In this document: piece by piece, positions 58,972 to 64,000 of the stretch
How the letters are laid out: every line of letters starts with the position of its first letter
How positions within the stretch are numbered: position 1 is the first letter of the stretch
NCBI GenBank assembly: GCA_026914155.1
Contig: JAPPGH010000008.1
Coordinates: 166,006 to 230,005, forward strand
Direction: 5' to 3'
Length of the DNA: 64,000 bases
Source of the DNA: Candidatus Palauibacter rhopaloidicola
Lineage (GTDB): Bacteria; Gemmatimonadota; Gemmatimonadetes; Palauibacterales; Palauibacteraceae
Made by a program: the position numbers and the translations under genes
The notes under the pieces: generated by a model
Database searches by the model: none
Told to the model about the DNA's origin: nothing
The model's input: only the letters and a program-made list of their open reading frames with translations

Positions 58972-60273
58972 CTAGCCGATGCGCTCCAGAATCAGCGGTT
59001 GCGACGCGCGGGGTTCGGGAGAGAGCCGAATCGCGTCCGTGAGGCGGTGGGCGGCCGTCGCGGCGCTGGCCGCGTCCGCCGCGTGCACGGTGAGGAGAGC
59101 CTCGCCTTCGGAGACTCTGTCGCCCGCCCTGCGGTGAAACTCGAATCCCACCCTCGGATCGACCGCGTCCTCGACGCGCCGGCGGCCGGCCCCGAGTTCC
59201 ACCGAGGCGACGCCCACCTTGAAGGCGTGGACATCGAGCCAACCGGAGCCGGGTGATCGGAAGGGTTCGCGGATCGGGGCGCGGGGGAGGCGCCCGGGGT
59301 CATCCGCCACCCCCGGATCCCCTCCCTGGCGTTCGATGAGCCGCGCGAAGCGCTCGAGCGCCTGACCGCCATCCAGGATCGCGCCGAGTTCCGCGCCGGC
59401 CTCTTGAGCGTTGGGTGCGCGACCGACGGAGACGAGCAACTCGGCGCCCAGCGCGAGGGTGACGGCTCGCAGATCCGCCGGTCCGCCGCCTTTCAAGGCC
59501 TCGATCGCCTCGCGCACCTCCAGTGCGTTGCCGACGGTGCCGCCCAGCGGAGCGTCCATCGCCGTGAGGAGCGCGCTCGTCCGCACCCCCTCGCCGGTCG
59601 CGAGGTCGACCATGGTGCGCGCCAAGCCTCGCGCCTGCTCGAGGTCGGTAATGAAGGCGCCGCGTCCACACTTCACGTCAAGCACGAGCGCCCCGATTCC
59701 TTCCGCCACCTTCTTGGAAACGATCGAGGCCGCGATCAGGGGTGGTGACGGAACGGTCCCCGTCACATCCCGCAGTGCATAGAGGCGTCCGTCGAGCGGC
59801 GCGATCTCCTTCGTCTGGCCGATCATCGCGCACCCGACCTCCTCGAGAATGGCCCGGAACCGTACCAGATCCACGGACACGTCGAAGCCGGGGATCGCCT
59901 CGAGCTTGTCCAGCGTGCCCCCGGTATGTCCGAGACCGCGACCCGACATCATGGGGACGCGAAGTCCGGCTTCGGCCAGCAGCGGCGCCAGGATGAGCGA
60001 GACCTTGTCGCCGACGCCGCCGGTCGAATGCTTGTCGACGGCGGGCGGACCCTCCTCCGTGAACCGCAGTCGCGCCCCGGACTCGATGATCTCCCTCAGG
60101 AGCACGGAGAGTTCCGCGGGGTCCAGCCCGCGAATGAACGCAGCCATGAGGAAGGCGGACATCTGATACTCGGCGACGTTTCCTTCGAGGTACGCGCGCA
60201 GGAAGGCGGCGAGTTCGTCGGGCGAGAGCCGCCCGCCATCCCGCTTCTTCTCGATGATCCGCGTGGGGAGCAT
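58972..60273 (-). CDS. Pyrimidine-nucleoside/thymidine phosphorylase
   Basis: 433-residue enzyme splitting pyrimidine nucleosides with phosphate. The phosphate loop VDKHSTGGVGDKVSL, GLGHTGGTLDKLEAIPGF and SSIVSKK-type region (AASIVSKKVAEG), DVKCGRGAF match the family. ATG 60273 gives the usual length of about 434; a GTG at 60336 would run into the divergent V4R gene. It converges on PBP1A with a 44-nt gap. Confidence 0.92.
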   Translation of the reverse strand: MLPTRIIEKKRDGGRLSPDELAAFLRAYLEGNVAEYQMSAFLMAAFIRGLDPAELSVLLREIIESGARLRFTEEGPPAVDKHSTGGVGDKVSLILAPLLAEAGLRVPMMSGRGLGHTGGTLDKLEAIPGFDVSVDLVRFRAILEEVGCAMIGQTKEIAPLDGRLYALRDVTGTVPSPPLIAASIVSKKVAEGIGALVLDVKCGRGAFITDLEQARGLARTMVDLATGEGVRTSALLTAMDAPLGGTVGNALEVREAIEALKGGGPADLRAVTLALGAELLVSVGRAPNAQEAGAELGAILDGGQALERFARLIERQGGDPGVADDPGRLPRAPIREPFRSPGSGWLDVHAFKVGVASVELGAGRRRVEDAVDPRVGFEFHRRAGDRVSEGEALLTVHAADAASAATAAHRLTDAIRLSPEPRASQPLILERIG

Positions 60274-60322
60274 GAGGCGCCAACCTTGTCCGGCCTCGGC
60301 CCCCTGTCTAGCTTTTTTCGCG

Positions 60323-60820
60323 ATGATCTCACCCACGCAGCCCCCTCCCGTGATCCTGCCGAGGTCGGTCCTCGCGGGTCTCTTTCACCGTTGCGCGAGC
60401 CTGGGCGATGCCGGCATTGCGGCGTTGATCGAGGCGGGGGACCGAACCGGCGCGGAGGCCGTCGCCCTGCTCGGCGACGCTCCGGACGCGCTTCCCGCGG
60501 TGGAGTTCTGGGCTTTCCTGGACGAGATCCTCCGGAAGGCGGGCCTCGGATCGATATCGTTCAAACCGGGGGGAGGAGGGTTCGCCGCCATCGCCTGGCA
60601 CGACTCGGCGGAGGCCACGGCGTCCGGGGACGTTCGCTGTCACTTTGCGACGGCGCTGCTGCGGGGCGTGCTGAGCCGCGTGGCGGGCCGCGCAGTAGAA
60701 GTCGCCGCGGTGCAGTGCGGCGGCGGGACGGAGCCATGCTGGTACCTGTTCGGATCTGCCGAAACGATCCAACGTGTGCTGGCCGATGGCCCGTCGCCGG
60801 CCGGGGGCCCGGAGCGCTGA
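60323..60820 (+). CDS. V4R-like domain protein
   Basis: 165-residue protein. The C-terminal part (VRCHFATALLRGVLSRVAGR, then VEVAAVQCGGGTEPCWYLFG) follows the V4R (4-vinyl reductase) pattern, with Cys residues that often bind metal or small hydrophobic ligands. The N-terminal half is helical (VLAGLFHRCASLGDAGIAAL). Its role is unknown; such domains sense hydrocarbons or occur in chlorophyll reductases and NtrC-type regulators. ATG 60323 fits; the gap to RuvX is 2 nt. Confidence 0.6.
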   Translation: MISPTQPPPVILPRSVLAGLFHRCASLGDAGIAALIEAGDRTGAEAVALLGDAPDALPAVEFWAFLDEILRKAGLGSISFKPGGGGFAAIAWHDSAEATASGDVRCHFATALLRGVLSRVAGRAVEVAAVQCGGGTEPCWYLFGSAETIQRVLADGPSPAGGPER

Positions 60821-60822
60821 CC

Positions 60823-61287
60823 ATGCCCGCCGGCCGTTTGATGGCGCTCGACTACGGCCGACGACGCATCGGGGTGGCCGTCACGGATCCGACCCGGACG
60901 ATCGCGGCGCCTCACGGCGTGGTGGAAAGGGCGAAGCGCCGCGCGCCGGCGGGCGCGGTCCCGGCCGCGCTGGCCGAACTCGTGGCGGAATTGGACCCCG
61001 CCGCCATCCTCGTGGGTATCCCCTTCTCGATGGATGGGACCGCGGGCGAGATGGCCGCAGAAGCGCGCGCCTTTGCCCTGGCCCTGGAGGAAGCGACGGG
61101 AGTGCGAACCATCGAGTGGGATGAGCGGCTGTCCACCGCGCGGGCGGAACGAGAGATCCTCAGCATGGGTCTGCCTCGCGGCCGGCGGCAGCCGAAGGGC
61201 CGAACGGACGAAATGGCCGCGGCGCTGATGCTGTCCGCCTATCTGCGCAGCGCCCCAGCCGGCGCCGGCGTCCCCCCGGGACCATGA
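60823..61287 (+). CDS. ruvX: Putative pre-16S rRNA nuclease/Holliday-junction resolvase RuvX (YqgF)
   Basis: 154-residue RNase-H-fold nuclease. The catalytic acids are in MALDYGRRRIGVAV, IEWDERLSTA and GRTDEMAAALML; LVGIPFSMDGTAGEMA is typical. It finishes 16S rRNA 5' ends in many bacteria. ATG 60823 is 2 nt after the V4R stop, and its own TGA overlaps the mltG start (ATGA). Confidence 0.92.
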   Translation: MPAGRLMALDYGRRRIGVAVTDPTRTIAAPHGVVERAKRRAPAGAVPAALAELVAELDPAAILVGIPFSMDGTAGEMAAEARAFALALEEATGVRTIEWDERLSTARAEREILSMGLPRGRRQPKGRTDEMAAALMLSAYLRSAPAGAGVPPGP

Positions 61288-62315
61288 AACTCCTGCCGAA
61301 AGCGACGGGCCTTCGCCTGCTCCTCGCCGCCCTCGCCGCCCTCGCTCCGGTGGCATACGGGTTCTTCTCCGCCGAGTTCCGGGGCCGCGGCATTCCCGAT
61401 GGGTCCGTTGTCGAGGTTCTCATCCCGGATGGCGCCACATCGCTCGAGGTCGCGGACACGCTCCGAGCACAGGAACTGATCTTCCATCCCCGCATCTTCG
61501 ACGCGTACGTGCGCCTCAAGGGTCAGGGGCGGCAACTGAAGGCCGGCCGGTACGAGATTCCGCGCGGCGCCCCGTACCCGTACCTGCTGGAGGTGCTCCA
61601 AGCCGGGGCCGTCGTTACGACGCCGCTCACCATCCCGGAGGGTCTTCGGCTCCCGCAGGTGGCGGAACGCCTGGCCGCCTACGTCGGCGATTCGACCGCG
61701 GCCGTCCTTGCCTATCTGACGGCTCCGGAGCGAGTTGGCGAGCTGGGCGTGCCGGGTCCCACGCTCGAGGGATACCTGTTCCCGGAGACGTATCGATTCG
61801 CCGATGGTGTCGGAATCCGGGTCATCGTGCAGGCGATCGTCGGACGATACACGGGTTTCTGGGGAGCCGAGGAGCGAGCCCGGGCCGCCGCGCTCGGTCT
61901 CGACGAGCGCGAGGTCGTAACGCTCGCGAGCATCGTCGAGAAGGAGGTCCGGTGGGACGAGGAGCGTCCGGTGGTCGCGGGGGTCTACTGGAACCGCCTT
62001 CAGCGCGACATGCTGTTGCAGGCGGATCCCACGGTCCAGTACGCCCTCGGCGAACCACGGGCGCGTCTGCTCTACCGCGACATCGACTCCGTCGCGGATC
62101 ACCCCTACAACACCTATACGCAGCCGGGACTGCCGCCCGGGCCCATCGCTTCACCCGGAGCGGCATCGCTACGGGCCGCCCTCCAGCCCGCCGACCACGA
62201 GTACACCTTCTTCGTGGCGCGAAACGACGGCTCGCACGAGTTCACCCGGACCCTGCGCGAGCACAACAACGCGAGAAACCGGATCCGTCTCGACCGCGAG
62301 TCGGCGGAACGGTAG
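61284..62315 (+). CDS. mltG: Endolytic murein transglycosylase MltG
   Basis: 343-residue inner-membrane enzyme that cuts nascent glycan strands. The N-terminal membrane helix (LRLLLAALAALAPVAYGFF), a LysM-like module (SLEVADTLRAQELIFHPRIF), and the YceG catalytic region (LASIVEKEVRWDEERPVVAG, catalytic Glu; LQADPTVQYALG; YNTYTQPGLPPGPIASPG) are present. ATG 61284 overlaps the ruvX stop. RuvX-MltG adjacency is common in bacteria. Confidence 0.94.
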   Translation: MKLLPKATGLRLLLAALAALAPVAYGFFSAEFRGRGIPDGSVVEVLIPDGATSLEVADTLRAQELIFHPRIFDAYVRLKGQGRQLKAGRYEIPRGAPYPYLLEVLQAGAVVTTPLTIPEGLRLPQVAERLAAYVGDSTAAVLAYLTAPERVGELGVPGPTLEGYLFPETYRFADGVGIRVIVQAIVGRYTGFWGAEERARAAALGLDEREVVTLASIVEKEVRWDEERPVVAGVYWNRLQRDMLLQADPTVQYALGEPRARLLYRDIDSVADHPYNTYTQPGLPPGPIASPGAASLRAALQPADHEYTFFVARNDGSHEFTRTLREHNNARNRIRLDRESAER

Positions 62316-62328
62316 GACGAAAGGGACC

Positions 62329-62985
62329 ATGCCCGGCTCGCCCACATGGGATGGTTGGCCTCTCATGGTGATCACCCTCCCGCAGCCCGCCTGCGGCCGT
62401 CCGCTCGAGCGGGTCGTGGCGGAATGCGTGGACGCCGGGGCGCCGGCGATTCAACTCCGGGACAAGACCGCGGACGCCCGGGCGCTTGCCTCGACCGCCG
62501 AGCGGCTCCGTGCCATCACGAAGTCTGCGGGCGCCACCCTGATCGTGAACGATCGTCTCGATGTCGCCCTCGCCACCGGCGCGGACGGCGTCCACCTCGG
62601 ACCGGACGATCTCACCGTCTCCGCGGCCCGCAACATCGCCCCGCGCGACTTCATCATCGGCTACTCCACCGATGATCCCGTGGAAGCCCGCCGCGCCGCA
62701 GCTGCGGGAGCGGACTACCTGGGCGTCGGCGCCGTGTTCGGTACACGCTCCAAGCCCGGCCTCGCCGACGAAGCCATCGGCCCCGACCGGGTTCGCCTGG
62801 TCCGCGAGGCCAGCCGCCTCCCCTGTCTCGGCATCGGCGGCATCACTCTGCAAAACGCCCGCGAGCTTCTCGATACCGGCGCCGGTATCGCCGTCCTCTC
62901 TGGTGTGATGTCCGCCTCCGACCCCGCCGCGGTCGTGCGAGAGCTTCTTCGCATCGCAGGCGGAGGAGGAGGGTGTCGGCGCTAG
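62329..62985 (+). CDS. thiE: Thiamine-phosphate synthase
   Basis: 218-residue TIM barrel joining HMP-PP and thiazole phosphate. Motifs: AIQLRDK, LIVNDRLDVALATGADGVHLG, GYSTDDP, GVGAVFGTRSKPG and GIGGI. The start is ATG 62329 (13 nt after mltG); ATG 62365 (MVITLPQP) is also possible. The last eight residues (GGGGGCRR) are encoded by the first unit of the inverted-repeat cluster, so the C-terminus appears to have been overwritten by repeat sequence. Confidence 0.9.
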   Translation: MPGSPTWDGWPLMVITLPQPACGRPLERVVAECVDAGAPAIQLRDKTADARALASTAERLRAITKSAGATLIVNDRLDVALATGADGVHLGPDDLTVSAARNIAPRDFIIGYSTDDPVEARRAAAAGADYLGVGAVFGTRSKPGLADEAIGPDRVRLVREASRLPCLGIGGITLQNARELLDTGAGIAVLSGVMSASDPAAVVRELLRIAGGGGGCRR

Positions 62986-63357
62986 CTGGCTGGTGAACGC
63001 CGCGGCCATGCCGAACGGCTGCGGAGCACTCCGTCGCGCGGGCGCGCTGCCGCACGGGGGGCGGGTCGGAGGGCGTTCAAGGCTGGCGCCGGCGCCGACA
63101 CCCCCCTCCTCCGCCGCATCACCGAAGCGCTCACGCTACCGGAAGCTCGCGAGCCCCCACGCACGCCGGCACGGCCATCTGCCATCCCATCGCAGCGGCG
63201 ACGGATGGGAGAGGGGAGGGTGGGCGGTGGCGCCAGCCTTGAACGCCCTCCAACCCGCCGACCCGCGGAGCCGCGGCCCCGCGACGATCATGCACCCCGC
63301 CCGTTCGGCATGGCCGCGGCGTTCACCAGCCAGCCACCGCCCACCCTCTCCTCTCCC
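62959..63357. repeat. Cluster of four alternating inverted repeat units (BIME-like)
   Basis: The 434-nt gap between thiE and the rRNA terminator (62986-63420) contains no credible gene. Complementary segments: 62959-62982 with 63092-63115 (24 nt, one mismatch), 62986-63018 with 63301-63333 (33 nt perfect), 63068-63090 with 63229-63251 (23 nt perfect), and 63207-63230 with 63334-63357 (24 nt, one mismatch). They resolve into four related units of about 60-90 nt with orientations +, -, +, -, each a GGA-rich head followed by a GTGAACGCC/TTGAACGCC-containing body. No other function is seen. Confidence 0.75.
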
Positions 63358-63376
63358 ACTCCTGCCCCGATGCAGA

Positions 63377-63411
63377 AAACGCCTCGCATCCGCAACGGAC
63401 ACGAGGCGTTT
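63377..63411 (-). terminator. rRNA operon terminator
   Basis: 10-bp perfect stem (63377-63386 with 63402-63411), 15-nt loop, directly after the 5S gene on the minus strand. The stem ends in TTT followed by TTCTGC; a T6 run lies between 5S and the hairpin (63415-63420). Confidence 0.75.
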
Positions 63412-63421
63412 CCCAAAAAAG

Positions 63422-63540
63422 TCGCCGGCAGCGACCTACTCTCCCAGGGCGTCCCCGCCCAAGTACCATCGGCGCTGAGGGGCTTAACTGCTGGGTTCGG
63501 GATGGGACCAGGTGTTTCCCCCTCGCTAAAGCCGCCGGCA
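63422..63540 (-). rRNA. rrf: 5S ribosomal RNA
   Basis: About 119 nt on the minus strand. The terminal GCCGGC helix pairs the two ends, and the conserved interior is visible (CATCCCGAAC, CAGTTAAGCCCCTCAGCGCC, GATGGTACTTGGG, GGGAGAGTAGGTCG). Ends are approximate. It lies about 75 nt after the 23S end. Confidence 0.93.
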
Positions 63541-63616
63541 ATCCGGGATTTGGCTCACGAGTCGAGTGCAGGGCGGTCGAGCGCGCTGAAGCGCTTATCG
63601 ACCTCATATGAAGATA

Positions 63617-64000
<384 letters not shown>

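Noticed and set aside
60274-60336. Longer start for the nucleoside phosphorylase at GTG 60336
   Set aside because: The extra residues are not family-like and would overlap the start of the divergent V4R gene; ATG 60273 gives the usual length.
62959-63357. CRISPR array
   Set aside because: Units alternate in orientation, differ in length and lack regular spacers; no cas genes are present.

Overview
This is a GC-rich (roughly two-thirds G+C), densely coded bacterial chromosome segment. The gene content suggests a free-living or host-associated aerobic Gemmatimonadota-type bacterium: three SusC/SusD outer-membrane uptake pairs, a DUF5916/CBM9 outer-membrane protein, a large Asp-box (BNR) repeat protein, lipoprotein hydrolases, a caa3-type oxidase assembly pair (Sco, CtaG) and an rRNA operon. 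The phylum is inferred from gene families only; the 23S fragment at the right edge would settle it. I see no phage, transposase, CRISPR array or tRNA gene.

Layout. 1-15550 is one long minus-strand run read from right to left: nucleotidyltransferase, DRE-TIM acyltransferase, isocitrate-dehydrogenase-like enzyme, two small membrane proteins, glutaryl-CoA-type dehydrogenase, CocE hydrolase, BNR protein, lipoprotein metallo-beta-lactamase-fold hydrolase, homocysteine methyltransferase, DUF5916 protein and cystathionine beta-synthase (cut by the edge). 15686-20116 is a tightly coupled plus-strand operon: DUF1499-like protein, lipoprotein, DUF445 protein, Sco and CtaG. 20127-23606 is a minus-strand group (CutA, acyl-CoA synthetase, TPR protein, Trm112-like protein). 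Upstream of it, at 23638-23825, is a well-supported structured small RNA with its own promoter and terminator. 23954-26024 carries a small protein plus a Tat-exported amidase. 26044-38887 is again minus strand: gamma-glutamyltransferase, DEAD-box helicase, LysA, NhaC, 3-methyladenine glycosylase, an NYN-LOTUS-LOTUS-HhH protein, and the operon lipoprotein-FolK-AroB-AMP ligase.

38937-55388 is a block of three tandem SusC-SusD pairs, all on the minus strand. Each pair ends in its own hairpin terminator, so they look like separate transcription units that arose by duplication and then diverged in the barrel. TyrRS lies upstream of them. 56759-62985 is mainly plus-strand cell-wall and housekeeping genes (PBP1A, V4R protein, RuvX, MltG, ThiE), with pyrimidine-nucleoside phosphorylase on the minus strand. 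62959-63357 is an intergenic cluster of four alternating inverted repeat units. The rRNA operon end (terminator, 5S, 3' part of 23S) closes the window on the minus strand.

A striking general feature is four-base start/stop overlap (ATGA, GTGA, TTGA), used at about ten gene junctions. This pattern supports an otherwise hidden CTG start (CTGA) for the DNA glycosylase gene at 32943. The most interesting items are the 6S-like small RNA, the NYN-LOTUS-HhH protein with a structured leader, the triplicated Sus locus, the alternating palindromic repeat cluster next to the rRNA operon, and the pairing of an isopropylmalate-synthase-like enzyme with an isocitrate-dehydrogenase-like enzyme.
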